Notes: a model not told the origin generated them from the sequence alone. DNA of 64,000 nt from Burkholderia latens (GCF_902499045.1 NZ_CABVPL010000018.1:1-64000); one strand, 5' to 3'; counted from the stretch's first letter, positions 1 to 8,329 are shown. Translations and numbers: made by a program.

Positions 1-78
1 ACGACCCAACGCAACGACCCAACGCAACGACCCAACGCAACGACCCAACGCAACGACCCAACGCAACGACCCAACGCC
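1..78. repeat. 13-bp tandem repeat, six copies
   Basis: Six head-to-tail copies of ACGACCCAACGCA fill the first 78 bases. Only the last base of the sixth copy differs. The array runs off the left edge, so its full length is unknown. It lies about 90 bp from the first of two TTTATGCGCATAAA palindromes and is not part of a convincing gene. Short perfect arrays like this can be iterons or hypervariable minisatellites. The sequence alone does not decide which. Confidence 0.9.
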
Positions 79-166
79 ATCCGTGCGGAGTCAGTTGGTG
101 TCGGGTGACATCGAAATGCGCGGTCATTCGCTGAATGCGCGACAGCCCTACTCCGACCGTGCCAGC

Positions 167-180
167 TTTATGCGCATAAA
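167..180. promoter_or_regulatory. palindrome TTTATGCGCATAAA, copy 1 (possible parS)
   Basis: A perfect 14-bp palindrome TTTATGCGCATAAA, flanked as C...C. It is identical to the copy at 321-334. From memory, a closely similar 16-bp palindrome is the ParB-binding centromere site of Burkholderia cenocepacia chromosome 2. That recollection must be checked. An operator for a dimeric regulator is the alternative. Confidence 0.55.
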
Positions 181-320
181 CCTCCGGCGGTCAAATCGCA
201 CCGCGGGCCGCCCACGCATAGCGGCCCCGTTGCATAGCGGTGCGCCATCACTCGATCGGATGATTCCCACACACGCAGCCGCGCACTTGCCGGCGTGATG
301 CACACACTCGAGCCGCGAAC

Positions 321-334
321 TTTATGCGCATAAA
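321..334. promoter_or_regulatory. palindrome TTTATGCGCATAAA, copy 2 (possible parS)
   Basis: Second perfect copy of the 14-bp palindrome, 154 bp after the first and also preceded by C and followed by C. Two identical long palindromes in a non-coding region are unlikely by chance. They suit ParB or another sequence-specific dimer. Confidence 0.55.
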
Positions 335-485
335 CGCCACCTCAGCCTCGTCATCCGCCGACGCTGCCGACGCACATCGTGGCAATCCAGGCATTCAAAT
401 TCCCCTCCGCATCTGGGGTCGGCGCTCCACCGAAACACCCGCAACCAGACTGGCTACAATACGGGCCTTTCCCATCCAGGCCTGA

Positions 486-845
486 ATGATGATCACGATT
501 TACCACAACCCTCGCTGCTCGAAATCCCGTGAGACGCTCGCACTGATCGAAACGCTGAACACGACCGGCACACCGGTGAACGTCATCGAGTATCTGAAGA
601 CGCCGCCGACCATCGAGGAGTTGGAAGAGCTGCATCGTCAACTTGGGCTGCCGGTGCGCGACATGCTGCGCGATGGCGAGGAGCCGTATAAGACCCTGGA
701 TCTTGGGCGTGCAACCCTGACCGATGCACAGGCATACGAAGCGATTGCCGCGCATCCGATTCTGCTGCAGCGTCCGATCGTCGTGTATCGAGGCAAGGCT
801 GCAATTGGCCGGCCGCCGGAATCGGTACGCGTGCTGTTTGAATAA
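486..845 (+). CDS. arsC: ArsC-family arsenate reductase (glutaredoxin type)
   Basis: 119 residues with a thioredoxin-like ArsC fold. The N-terminal beta strand is followed by HNPRCSKSR, which holds the single catalytic cysteine at about residue 11. The usual length of the family is about 115-120. Enzymes of this type reduce arsenate to arsenite using glutathione and glutaredoxin in the cytoplasm. No arsR, arsB or acr3 gene lies next to it. A housekeeping YffB/Spx-like ArsC-family role is therefore as plausible as true arsenic resistance. The two first codons are both ATG (486 and 489), and either could be the start. It converges with the anti-sigma/sigma pair. Confidence 0.85.
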   Translation: MMITIYHNPRCSKSRETLALIETLNTTGTPVNVIEYLKTPPTIEELEELHRQLGLPVRDMLRDGEEPYKTLDLGRATLTDAQAYEAIAAHPILLQRPIVVYRGKAAIGRPPESVRVLFE

Positions 846-958
846 TTGTTGTACGGCGTATTTTTCTTATCACATCATGCCGGTGCCACCGCACCGGCAC
901 TACGGACGAATCGAATTCGCGTACGACGATCGCGCTTGGCGGCGAACCCGCCGCCCGC

Positions 959-1189
959 TCACCGTGGCCCGTCTCCCGACGGCTCGTCTCGATCGTCGGT
1001 GGCCACCGCATCCCGCCCGGCCGCCGCATGCGCGGCCGTCCGCAGCACCGCAATCTGCCCGCGATACGCGCGGCAGCCGCTGCAAACCGGCAGATGCGCG
1101 CGCACCTGCACGCGCTCGTGAAGCGTCAACGAGCGGTCGAGTGCATCCGACAGCAGTCGCGTCACGTCCCTACATTTCCCCGGCAGCAT
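959..1189 (-). CDS. small zinc-binding anti-sigma factor
   Basis: 76 residues with the ZAS signature HLPVCSGC (H32-x3-C36-x2-C39). This is the zinc-finger HC2 motif with which anti-sigma factors clamp ECF sigma factors. There is no membrane segment, so it would be a soluble cytoplasmic anti-sigma rather than a transmembrane sensor. The tail after residue 55 is polar and probably disordered. Its start lies inside the last codons of the sigma gene (20-bp overlap), so the two are translationally coupled. This is the standard arrangement for an ECF sigma and its inhibitor. The signal is unknown. ZAS proteins without a membrane domain often respond to redox state through zinc loss. Confidence 0.75.
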   Translation of the reverse strand: MLPGKCRDVTRLLSDALDRSLTLHERVQVRAHLPVCSGCRAYRGQIAVLRTAAHAAAGRDAVATDDRDEPSGDGPR

Positions 1190-1766
1190 CTTCGGTCGTC
1201 AGTCCTTTTTCGCTGAGGCAGGTGCGCAGGCGCGTGCGCGCCCGATACAGCAGCACGCTGCAATGATTCGTCGTCAACGTCAGTTCGTGGCAGATATCGT
1301 CGATTTCGACATCGAGGAATTCGCGCATCATGAACACGCGCCCGATATGTTCGGGCAGATGATCGAGGCAGACCTGGAACAGCATCCAGAACTGCTGTTG
1401 CTGCAACAACGTTTCGGGGCGCGGCCATGGTCGCGGCTTCGTGTGCGCGGCCCAGTGCCCGTTTTCCTTGAACAACTCGCGATCGAGCGCGGATTCGCCG
1501 TCGAGTTCCGCATCGAGCGCGGACAGACTCACCGTCCGCTGGCGCGCGCGCAACACGTCGATCAGCTTGTTGCGCAGGATTCCGAACACCCAGGTCTTGT
1601 GCGCGGATCGTCCGGCGAACTCGCCCGCATGCGTCCACGCGGCGGTCAGCGCCTCCTGAACGGCGTCCTCGGCCGCGTCGGCGTCGCGCAGTTGCAATCG
1701 CGCGAAGCGCAGCAGATCGTGCCGGAGTCGAGCGAGGTAAACAGGGTCGTCGTACGCGGACGGCAT
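1170..1766 (-). CDS. ECF-family RNA polymerase sigma factor
   Basis: 198 residues. Sigma region 2 lies at about residues 10-80 (DAVQEALTAAW, then KTWVFGILRNKLIDVLR) and region 4 at about 130-185, with a helix-turn-helix around ELTLTTNHCSVLLYRAR. There is no region 1.1 or 3, as expected for the extracytoplasmic-function group. It is the first gene of a two-gene operon with the zinc anti-sigma, overlapping it by 20 bp. I chose ATG at 1766 because the conserved part begins a few residues later. The upstream ribosome site is weak, so the start is less certain. Its targets cannot be read from this window. Confidence 0.9.
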   Translation of the reverse strand: MPSAYDDPVYLARLRHDLLRFARLQLRDADAAEDAVQEALTAAWTHAGEFAGRSAHKTWVFGILRNKLIDVLRARQRTVSLSALDAELDGESALDRELFKENGHWAAHTKPRPWPRPETLLQQQQFWMLFQVCLDHLPEHIGRVFMMREFLDVEIDDICHELTLTTNHCSVLLYRARTRLRTCLSEKGLTTEDAAGEM

Positions 1767-1997
1767 GGCGAGCAGGAAGCCTTACAAGGCGAAAGCGATG
1801 AATCGCGCGTGCAGCCGCCGGCTGCCGCGTCACGGTGTGCGAGCAGCTTACTGGCCGCGACGCCGCGCTGCAACGCATGTTCGGTCACGAATTCATGAAG
1901 CCGGCCGGCGCGCTGCGCTATGCTTGCCGGAATCCCGCGTCGCCCATCTCGAAATCGCGGCGCGGGCTGGCTGTAACTTCAGACCATAACGGTCAAG

Positions 1998-2032
1998 TTA
2001 TCCACAATTTCTGTGGAAAACCTTGTGGAAAG
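1998..2032. promoter_or_regulatory. cluster of three DnaA-box-like 9-mers
   Basis: TTATCCACA (1998-2006, consensus) on the plus strand is followed on the minus strand by TTTTCCACA (complement of 2012-2020) and CTTTCCACA (complement of 2024-2032). This makes three boxes in 35 bp, within the 379-bp gap between the sigma factor and the FMN reductase gene. Nothing else recognisable occurs in that gap apart from a presumed promoter before 2146. It may be an origin-proximal DnaA cluster or a DnaA-controlled promoter. Confidence 0.5.
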
Positions 2033-2145
2033 TCGGCCGGCCGGGCCCGTGGGACGGTTCGCGGGCTGGCTTGCCTATAAACAGACCTTTGTCGCCTGTC
2101 TCGAATCAATCGATCCGATTCCTCACTCACCGGAAGGAGAACACC

Positions 2146-2700
2146 ATGTCCTATCGTGTTGCGGTCGTCGTCGGCAGCCTACGTCGCGGTTCGTGGAACC
2201 GCGCGCTCGCGCATGCCGTGATCTCGCTCGCCCCCGCCGATTTCTCGTTCGAATTCGTGGAGATCGGCGAACTGCCGCTGTACAGCCAGGACTACGACGC
2301 GGATTTTCCGGAAGTCGCAAAACGCTTCAAGCAATCGATCGAAGCGGCCGACGCGCTGCTGTTCGTCACGCCCGAGTACAACCGCTCGATCCCCGGCGTG
2401 CTGAAGAACGCGCTCGACTGGGGTTCGCGGCCGTGGGGCCACAATTCGTGGTCGGGCAAGCCGGGCGCGGTGCTCGGCACGTCGCCCGGTGCGGTCGGCA
2501 CCGCGCTCGCGCAGCAGCACCTGCGCAACGTACTCGCGTATCTGGACGTGAAGACGCTCGGCCAGCCGGAAATGTTCATCAAGCACGACCCGGCGCGCAT
2601 CGACGACCAAGGCCAGATCGTCAGCGAGGACACCCGCAAGTTCCTGCAGGGCTTCGTCGACCGCTATGTCGACTGGGTGCGCGTGCTGAAGGCGGCCTGA
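2146..2700 (+). CDS. NADPH-dependent FMN reductase
   Basis: 184 residues of the flavodoxin-like NADPH:FMN/quinone reductase family. The N-terminal strand and phosphate loop read VVVGSLRRGSWNRAL (about residues 7-21). The conserved TPEYNRSIPGVLKNALDW segment around residue 80 binds flavin, and a GxxLGTSPG turn follows. These cytoplasmic enzymes use NAD(P)H to reduce FMN, quinones or chromate and azo compounds. The start at 2146 is set by the ribosome site GGAAGGAGA six or so bases upstream. The longer open frame from 2023 adds unrelated residues. It appears monocistronic, and its promoter region carries the DnaA-like boxes. Confidence 0.9.
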   Translation: MSYRVAVVVGSLRRGSWNRALAHAVISLAPADFSFEFVEIGELPLYSQDYDADFPEVAKRFKQSIEAADALLFVTPEYNRSIPGVLKNALDWGSRPWGHNSWSGKPGAVLGTSPGAVGTALAQQHLRNVLAYLDVKTLGQPEMFIKHDPARIDDQGQIVSEDTRKFLQGFVDRYVDWVRVLKAA

Positions 2701-2751
2701 CGCCGTCGGCGTCGCGTTGCAAGCGCCGGCGCCGTCCTGCGTGCCCGCGGG

Positions 2752-4992
2752 TCAGGCGCCGGCGTGCCGCGCATCGCGCGCGTCGCGGATGCCGAGCAGG
2801 ATCTCGTCGAGCAGCGCAATGTCGAACGGCTTCGACAGCACGCGCACGTTGACGGTCCGCGTGCGGTCGAGTTCCTCCGCGTAACCCGTGACCAGGATCA
2901 CGGGCAATTTCTCCGGCCGCTTGTCGATCGCCTCGGCGAGGTCGATGCCGTTCAGGCGGCCCGGCATGTGAATATCCGAAATCACCAGGTCGAATGCGTC
3001 GTTCGCGGCCGCGCCTTCGATCAGGCGCAACGCGTCGTCGCCGGTGGGCGCATAGGTGACGCGATGGCCTAGCAGCGTGAGCAGCGCTTCGGTGCCCGCC
3101 GCGACTTCGCTGTTGTCCTCCACCAGCAGCACGTGCAGGCCCGCCAGCGGGCCGTTGCCGTGCGCGGCCGGCTGCGGCCGTGCGACGATGTCCTCGACGC
3201 GCGCCCGCGGCAGATAGAGCCGCACCGACGTACCGGCGCCGACCGCGCTGTCGATCGTCGCGAGGCCGCCCGAGCGCTCGCAGAACGCGAACACCTGCGG
3301 CAGCCCGAGCCCCGTGCCCATTCCCTGCGGCTTGGTCGTGAACAGCGGCTCGAACGCGCGCGCGAGCACGTCGGGCGCCATGCCCGCGCCCGTATCGTCG
3401 AGCGAGATCTGCACGAAATCGCCGGTCAGCGGAAAGCCGTCCTCGCGGCGCAGCGTCACGTTGCGCGCGCCGACGGTGAAGCGGCCGCCGATCGCCATCG
3501 CGTCACGCGCGTTGACCGCGAGATTGATCACCGCGAGCTCGAGTTCGGCGACGTCGACGCGAATCGGCCACACGCCCGGCTCGACCGCGATGACCAGCGA
3601 CGACTTCGAGCCGAGCGACGTCTTCAGCAGTTCGCGGCACGTGTCGAGCCACTGGCCGATGTCGATCGTCTCGTTGTGCAGCGGCTGCTTGCGCGCGACG
3701 CCGAGCAACTGGCGCGTGAGCGACTGGCCGTTCTTCAGCGCGCGTTCGATCGCGCCGAGCTCCGTGTCGAGATGCTGGACGCCGCGCCGCCGCGCGATCT
3801 GCACGTTGCTCGAAATGATCATCAGCAGGTTGTTGAAGTCGTGCGCGACGCTGCCGACCAGGTTGCCGAGCGCCTGCATCTTCCGCGACTGCCGGTACGC
3901 TGATTCGATCGAGCGGCGCATCGATGCTTCGGCCTGCCAGCGATCCCATGCCGCCTCCTCCGCCTTCAGCCGCTTCAGCGACAGCCAGATCACCCACCAC
4001 AGCACGATCGACGGCGCGAACATCGAAATGAGCAGCACGCTCAGGTGTTCGTACCATTCATGCCAGATGGCCGAGGTGCGGTACGAGCAGCTCACGTACA
4101 CCGGATAGCTGCCGACCTGCCGGTACGCGACGATCTCGCTGCCCGCGCCGTGGCCCACGCGCACGACGCCCGCGCGCGGATCGTTGCGCGCATTGCCGAA
4201 CGTCGCCATGCGATCGGTGTGCGCGAGCGAAGGCGGCTGCGGATACGACGCGATCACCGCGCCGTCGGAGCGCGCGAGCGCCATCGTCATCGGCGTGGAC
4301 GCGCCGCCGAGCAGGTCGCGGTAGAACGCATTGAAATACGACGATTTCAGCGCGATCGACACCATCCCGGCGAACGACCCGTCGCTATGGCGTCGCGCGA
4401 CGCCCGTGTTGAACACGGGAATGTTCTCGAGCTTGAGCGGCCCCATCATCAGCCGCGAGATATGTTCGATGACCTTGCCGTCGCGGATGCCGGTGAAGTC
4501 GTCGCGGTTCGCGATCGACGCATAGGGCGCCGGATAGTAGAGGCTGTTCGCGAGCAGCATCCCGCTCGCGCCGAAGATCGACACCGCGGCCACCTGCGGA
4601 TAGCCGCCGCCGATCGTGTTCAGCGCGTCGTGAATGTCGGCTTCCTGGCGGCGCACCGCGGCGTCGTCCATGTCCTGCACGAGGTCGACGATGCGCGCAT
4701 CGAGCGTCTCGCTCAAGTCGAACACCTTGAGCGCGTGCTCCTCGGCGACACGCACGGTGCGCATTGTCACGTCGCTCGCCGCGGCTTCGCGCGCCTTCAG
4801 ATCGTTGTACGCCATGACCGACACGTAGATGCACGGCAGCACGATCGCCGCGACCAGCAGTACGATCAACGTCACGCGCCGGACCGCGAAATCGTGCTCG
4901 GGCGCGCCGGACGAATAGCTGCCGTCATCCTGCCAGTCGTCGGCGGGCGGGGAAGCGGTGGAGCGGGAGTCGGCGGGACGTTCGGACGTCAT
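2752..4992 (-). CDS. hybrid sensor histidine kinase/response regulator with Cache-like sensor
   Basis: 746 residues in this order: cytoplasmic N-terminus, transmembrane helix (about 41-62), periplasmic double-Cache-like sensor (about 65-310), second helix (about 317-338), dimerisation domain with phospho-acceptor H384 in VAHDFNNLL, ATPase domain with DDTGAGM and GMGTGLGL boxes, and a C-terminal receiver with acceptor D in LVISDIHMPG and lysine in VLSKPF. It would bind a small ligand in the periplasm and relay phosphate internally, probably to a partner elsewhere, because no output domain is present. No response regulator gene adjoins on the same strand. The HDFNNLL type of H-box is typical of the NtrB/hybrid family. 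Confidence 0.9.
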   Translation of the reverse strand: MTSERPADSRSTASPPADDWQDDGSYSSGAPEHDFAVRRVTLIVLLVAAIVLPCIYVSVMAYNDLKAREAAASDVTMRTVRVAEEHALKVFDLSETLDARIVDLVQDMDDAAVRRQEADIHDALNTIGGGYPQVAAVSIFGASGMLLANSLYYPAPYASIANRDDFTGIRDGKVIEHISRLMMGPLKLENIPVFNTGVARRHSDGSFAGMVSIALKSSYFNAFYRDLLGGASTPMTMALARSDGAVIASYPQPPSLAHTDRMATFGNARNDPRAGVVRVGHGAGSEIVAYRQVGSYPVYVSCSYRTSAIWHEWYEHLSVLLISMFAPSIVLWWVIWLSLKRLKAEEAAWDRWQAEASMRRSIESAYRQSRKMQALGNLVGSVAHDFNNLLMIISSNVQIARRRGVQHLDTELGAIERALKNGQSLTRQLLGVARKQPLHNETIDIGQWLDTCRELLKTSLGSKSSLVIAVEPGVWPIRVDVAELELAVINLAVNARDAMAIGGRFTVGARNVTLRREDGFPLTGDFVQISLDDTGAGMAPDVLARAFEPLFTTKPQGMGTGLGLPQVFAFCERSGGLATIDSAVGAGTSVRLYLPRARVEDIVARPQPAAHGNGPLAGLHVLLVEDNSEVAAGTEALLTLLGHRVTYAPTGDDALRLIEGAAANDAFDLVISDIHMPGRLNGIDLAEAIDKRPEKLPVILVTGYAEELDRTRTVNVRVLSKPFDIALLDEILLGIRDARDARHAGA

Positions 4993-5462
4993 CGAGGAAA
5001 GCGGGTCAGGCTGAGATGTTCAATCATAAACGAGTTGCGCCCGCGTACCGTACCGCCGCCCCGGCCGGGCAACCTGACGATTCCGGCAGGAGCGGGATGA
5101 AAGAATGAAAACGCTATGAATCCGGCAGCGCAAACGTACACAAAGAAAAATTTTGCGTGCATATCTCGAAAATGGTCGCGGCTATTTTCGGAATGACCAT
5201 CGATCGGATCGATTTCGTTCGAAATGGTGAAAATGGCGAGTTGCACCGCCTCCGGTTTACTCAGAGAATCGCGCCTTGCTTTCCCCTATGACAGATATAT
5301 GCGCCCGCCGGCGTTTGCGGCGCGGTGCGTCGCGCCGCTCGTACCGCGATGCCCGCGCGCGGCCGCAAGGCGGTTGCCCGCGCGTGATTGCCTGGCGTCT
5401 CAAGAAATGCGCCGCGCGGTCGTTAACGCGAGAGAGACCATTCCGTATACCGCTTCGCCGCC
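4993..5462. other. gene-free divergent promoter region
   Basis: 470 bp between the hybrid kinase and the CheY-like gene, which read away from each other. The sequence from about 5100 to 5290 is more AT-rich than the genes and is a likely promoter region for both. Short open frames here (for example 4989-5246 minus) show no domain, ribosome site or plausible composition. Confidence 0.5.
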
Positions 5463-5831
5463 ATGCCTTTGCCGATAGTGATTGCCGACGATTCCTTGCT
5501 CGCTCGCAAACTTCTGACAAAGGCGCTGCCGGGAGACTGGGACGTCGACGTCGCATATGCGGCGAATGGTCGCGAGGCCTTGGCGCTCTATCGTGACGGC
5601 AAAGCTTCCGTAATGTTTCTGGACCTGACGATGCCCGACATGAACGGCTATCAGGTGCTCGAGACACTGCGCCACGAAGATCTGAACACGTTCGTGATCG
5701 TGGTATCCGCCGATATCCAGCCGCAGGCGCAAGCACGCGTGCGCGAGCTCGGCGCGATCGCATTCGTTGCCAAGCCCGTGACGTCGGAGGCGTTGCTGCC
5801 CATTCTCAAGGAGTATGGGTTGTATGCCTGA
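5463..5831 (+). CDS. single-domain CheY-like response regulator
   Basis: 122 residues, a receiver domain and nothing else. The acidic pair is at D9/D10 (IVIADDSLL), the phospho-acceptor D54 in MFLDLTMPDMNG and the conserved K104 in FVAKPVTSEA. With no output domain it would act by protein contact, as CheY does. The stop codon overlaps the start of the next gene, a CheC-like phosphatase, which would be expected to dephosphorylate it. A diguanylate cyclase follows. The three make a small signalling operon away from any chemotaxis gene cluster. Confidence 0.9.
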   Translation: MPLPIVIADDSLLARKLLTKALPGDWDVDVAYAANGREALALYRDGKASVMFLDLTMPDMNGYQVLETLRHEDLNTFVIVVSADIQPQAQARVRELGAIAFVAKPVTSEALLPILKEYGLYA

Positions 5832-6450
5832 ATCGGTGTTCACGGCGGAGCAACGCGACGCGTTGCAGGAAATCGCCAACCTCGCGATGGGCCGAGCCGC
5901 TGCACGGCTCGCGCTGCTGCTCGGGCACTTCATCGAGCTGTCGGTACCGCGCGTGCGCGTCGTGAAGGCAGCCGATGCGGGCGACGCGCTGCGCGAGATG
6001 ACCGGCATTCACGAGAACGTGACGGCCGTGCGCCAGGGTTTTCGTTCCGACATCAAGGGCGAGGCGATCGTGTTGTGCCGCAGCGCGGGCGTCGCGCGGC
6101 TGATGTCGCTGATGGGGCGCACTTTCGGCGACGGCGTGTATGCGGGCATGGAGACGCAGGACGAAATCGTGTTCGACGTCGCGAACGTGCTGATGAGCGC
6201 GTGCGTCGCGTCGATCCTCGACGAGCTCGGCCGCAAGCCGGTGTTCTTCCCGCCGGGGCTGCTCGGCGCGAACGTGTCGTTCGACGACGTGTTCCAGCCG
6301 AACGCGCTCGCATGGAGCGTCGCGCTGCTGCTCGAAGTGAACTTCGGGCTCGAGGATCACGGGTTCCGCGCACATTTCGTGATGCTGATGGCCGAGGATT
6401 CGATTCGGCTGATGGGCGACGCGCTCGACGCGTTGCTGTCCGCGCTATGA
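5824..6450 (+). CDS. CheC/CheX-like CheY-P phosphatase
   Basis: 208 residues. The phosphatase motif D-x3-E-x2-N is clear near the N-terminus (DALQEIANLAMG). A second, degenerate copy occurs near the middle (EIVFDVANVLMS), the two-site layout of CheC. These proteins remove phosphate from CheY-type receivers. I start at 5824, not 5815: the ribosome site AAGGAG (5808-5813) is only one base from 5815 but ten from 5824. The gene overlaps the CheY-like gene by 8 bp and the next gene by ATGA, so all three are translationally coupled. There is no membrane segment. Confidence 0.8.
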   Translation: MPESVFTAEQRDALQEIANLAMGRAAARLALLLGHFIELSVPRVRVVKAADAGDALREMTGIHENVTAVRQGFRSDIKGEAIVLCRSAGVARLMSLMGRTFGDGVYAGMETQDEIVFDVANVLMSACVASILDELGRKPVFFPPGLLGANVSFDDVFQPNALAWSVALLLEVNFGLEDHGFRAHFVMLMAEDSIRLMGDALDALLSAL

Positions 6451-7397
6451 ACGCTCCGACCGCCATCCCCGCTCCGTCGCTGAGCGACCTCGTGATCGAA
6501 CGCGTCGGCTTCGGCCTGTTCGTGCTCGATCGCGCGATGACCGTGCTGATGTGGAATCGCTTCATGCAGGACCACAGCGGCATCGCGGCCGCCGACGTGA
6601 TCGGCCGCAACCTGTTCGACTGCTTTCCGGACCTGCCGCGCGCATGGCTGCAGCGCAAGCTCGAAAGCGTGTTCCAGCTCGGCAGCTTCGCATTCAGCTC
6701 GTGGGAGCAGCGCCCGTACCTGTTTCGCTTCGAGCACGACCGGCCGATCACGGGCGGCGTCGACTACATGCAGCAGGACTGCACGTTCATGCCGCTCACG
6801 CGCGGCCGCGAAGTCGAGGCCGTGTGCGTGACGATCTCGGACGTCACGCACGTGAGCGTGATGCAGCGCGAGCGCGAGGAAGCGGTCGCGAAGCTGCGCG
6901 AACACGCGAATCTCGACGGCCTGACCGGCATCGCGAACCGGCGCTACTTCGAGGCTCGGCTCGGCGACGAATTCGCGCGCTGGCAGCGCTACGGCGGCGA
7001 TCTGTCGGTGCTGCTGTTCGATCTCGACCACTTCAAGACGATCAACGACCGGTTCGGGCACGCGGTCGGCGATGCGGTATTGCGCGAGACGGCGCGCCGC
7101 GTCGCGTCGATCGTCCGCGCGCAGGATACGTTCGGCCGCTTCGGCGGCGAGGAATTCGCGTTGCTGCTGCCGTGCACGAGTCTCGACGAGGCGATGCTCG
7201 TGGCCGACAAGGTGCGCGTCGCGATCAGCAGCACGCCGGTCGATGCGGAAGGCGTCAGCGTCGCGGTGACGGCGAGCGTCGGCGGCGCGTGTGCGACGGC
7301 GGGCGCAGCGGCGTGCGACGTGCTCGTCAACGAGGCCGACACCGCGCTGTATCGCGCGAAGCGGCTCGGGCGCGATCGGTCGGTCGCTTACGCATAA
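6447..7397 (+). CDS. PAS-GGDEF diguanylate cyclase
   Basis: 316 residues: a PAS domain at about 10-130, a short coiled linker (MQREREEAVAKLREHANLD), then a GGDEF domain. The active-site motif is GGEEF within FGRFGGEEFALLL, and RAQD lies five residues before it. That is the RxxD product-inhibition site, so the enzyme is predicted to be active and feedback-controlled. It makes cyclic di-GMP from two GTP in the cytoplasm. The start ATG at 6447 shares ATGA with the stop of the CheC-like gene. The CheY/CheC pair upstream presumably tunes it or shares its signal, but no direct link is visible. Confidence 0.9.
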   Translation: MNAPTAIPAPSLSDLVIERVGFGLFVLDRAMTVLMWNRFMQDHSGIAAADVIGRNLFDCFPDLPRAWLQRKLESVFQLGSFAFSSWEQRPYLFRFEHDRPITGGVDYMQQDCTFMPLTRGREVEAVCVTISDVTHVSVMQREREEAVAKLREHANLDGLTGIANRRYFEARLGDEFARWQRYGGDLSVLLFDLDHFKTINDRFGHAVGDAVLRETARRVASIVRAQDTFGRFGGEEFALLLPCTSLDEAMLVADKVRVAISSTPVDAEGVSVAVTASVGGACATAGAAACDVLVNEADTALYRAKRLGRDRSVAYA

Positions 7398-7444
7398 CCG
7401 GCGCGCCGCCGCCTTTGCCGCTTCGCGCGCTCGCCGCGCGTGGT

Positions 7445-8329
7445 TCAGCTTTTTGCGATGTCGGCGAGCACGCCGGCCAGCACGGCCGGCTGCGACACGA
7501 ACGGCGAATGGCTGCTGTCGAGCTGGTGCACGTGCGTCGGATTGCCGGGCGCGAACGCGTCGGCTTCGTCGATGAAGCGCTGCTGCAGCGCGGGCAGGAT
7601 CACGCGATCGGCCAGGCACTTGATGTAGTGACGGTCGATCGCACCCCAGCGCGCGGCGGTCGTCGGAATCGCGGTCGCGAACGGCGCGGCCGGCACGTCG
7701 CAGGTCATCAGGTTCGCCACCGCATCGAAGTCGGCCTGCGGCGCGTCATCGTACAGCGCGCGCTTCATCAGTTCGCGATACGCGGTGTCGCCGCTGCGCG
7801 GATCGATCCGCAGCGCGCCGGCGACGCGCGGGCTCGCGAGCATCAGCGGGCCCAGCATCTCGCCGCTGTTCTCTGGCGCGCGCACGTAGTCGAGGCCCGG
7901 CACGCCCGACGCGGGCATGAACGCGGCGAGATAGACGATCTTCGCGATCTTTTCGGGCGCGCGTTCCGCCGCCGCCGTGATCGCGAGGCCGCCCATGCTG
8001 TGCCCGACGAGCACGACCTTGCCGCGGCCGAGCGCATACGCGTCGTCGACGGCCTGCATCACCTGCGTCGCGTAATCGTCGAGCGTGGTGTTCGCGACCG
8101 GCGACGGTTCGGCGCCGAACGCATCCTTGTCGAGCGGCCTGTCGAGATACGATGCGGGAAAGCGGGCATGGACGCCGTGCGCCGGCAGGTCGCGGGCGAT
8201 CGACAGGTAGCCGCGCGCGGCCAGCGCGGCCGCGACGTGCGCGTAGCACCACGCGCCGTGCCACGCGCCATGCACGAGCACGAAAACGGGATGGTCGGAC
8301 TGCGGGTTGGCGGTTACGTTCGTCTCCAT
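7445..8329 (-). CDS. alpha/beta hydrolase
   Basis: 294 residues of the alpha/beta hydrolase fold. The oxyanion region is VLVHGAWHGAWC (about residues 17-28), the nucleophile elbow GHSMGG with the catalytic serine lies near residue 105, and the terminal histidine is in DSSHSPF. The HGAWHG start and overall length resemble the salicylate-esterase/EstC group of small esterases and hydroxynitrile lyases. The substrate cannot be told. ATG at 8329 begins the conserved part. Upstream in-frame codons give only arginine-rich sequence. It converges with the diguanylate cyclase and stands alone. Confidence 0.85.
   Translation of the reverse strand: METNVTANPQSDHPVFVLVHGAWHGAWCYAHVAAALAARGYLSIARDLPAHGVHARFPASYLDRPLDKDAFGAEPSPVANTTLDDYATQVMQAVDDAYALGRGKVVLVGHSMGGLAITAAAERAPEKIAKIVYLAAFMPASGVPGLDYVRAPENSGEMLGPLMLASPRVAGALRIDPRSGDTAYRELMKRALYDDAPQADFDAVANLMTCDVPAAPFATAIPTTAARWGAIDRHYIKCLADRVILPALQQRFIDEADAFAPGNPTHVHQLDSSHSPFVSQPAVLAGVLADIAKS

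Larger units (their letters stand above)
79..485. other. gene-free stretch upstream of the arsC-like gene
   Basis: About 400 bp with no coding region I can support. The open frame at 83-298 has the arginine/proline-rich composition of a high-GC shadow and no recognisable domain. The stretch holds two identical 14-bp palindromes (167-180 and 321-334) and presumably the promoter of the ArsC-family gene. Confidence 0.6.

Noticed and set aside
1-78. CRISPR array
   Set aside because: The 13-bp units are directly adjacent with no spacers, so it is a plain tandem repeat.
4989-5246. 85-codon minus-strand frame between the hybrid kinase and the CheY-like gene
   Set aside because: No recognisable fold, unusual composition, and it covers the probable divergent promoter.
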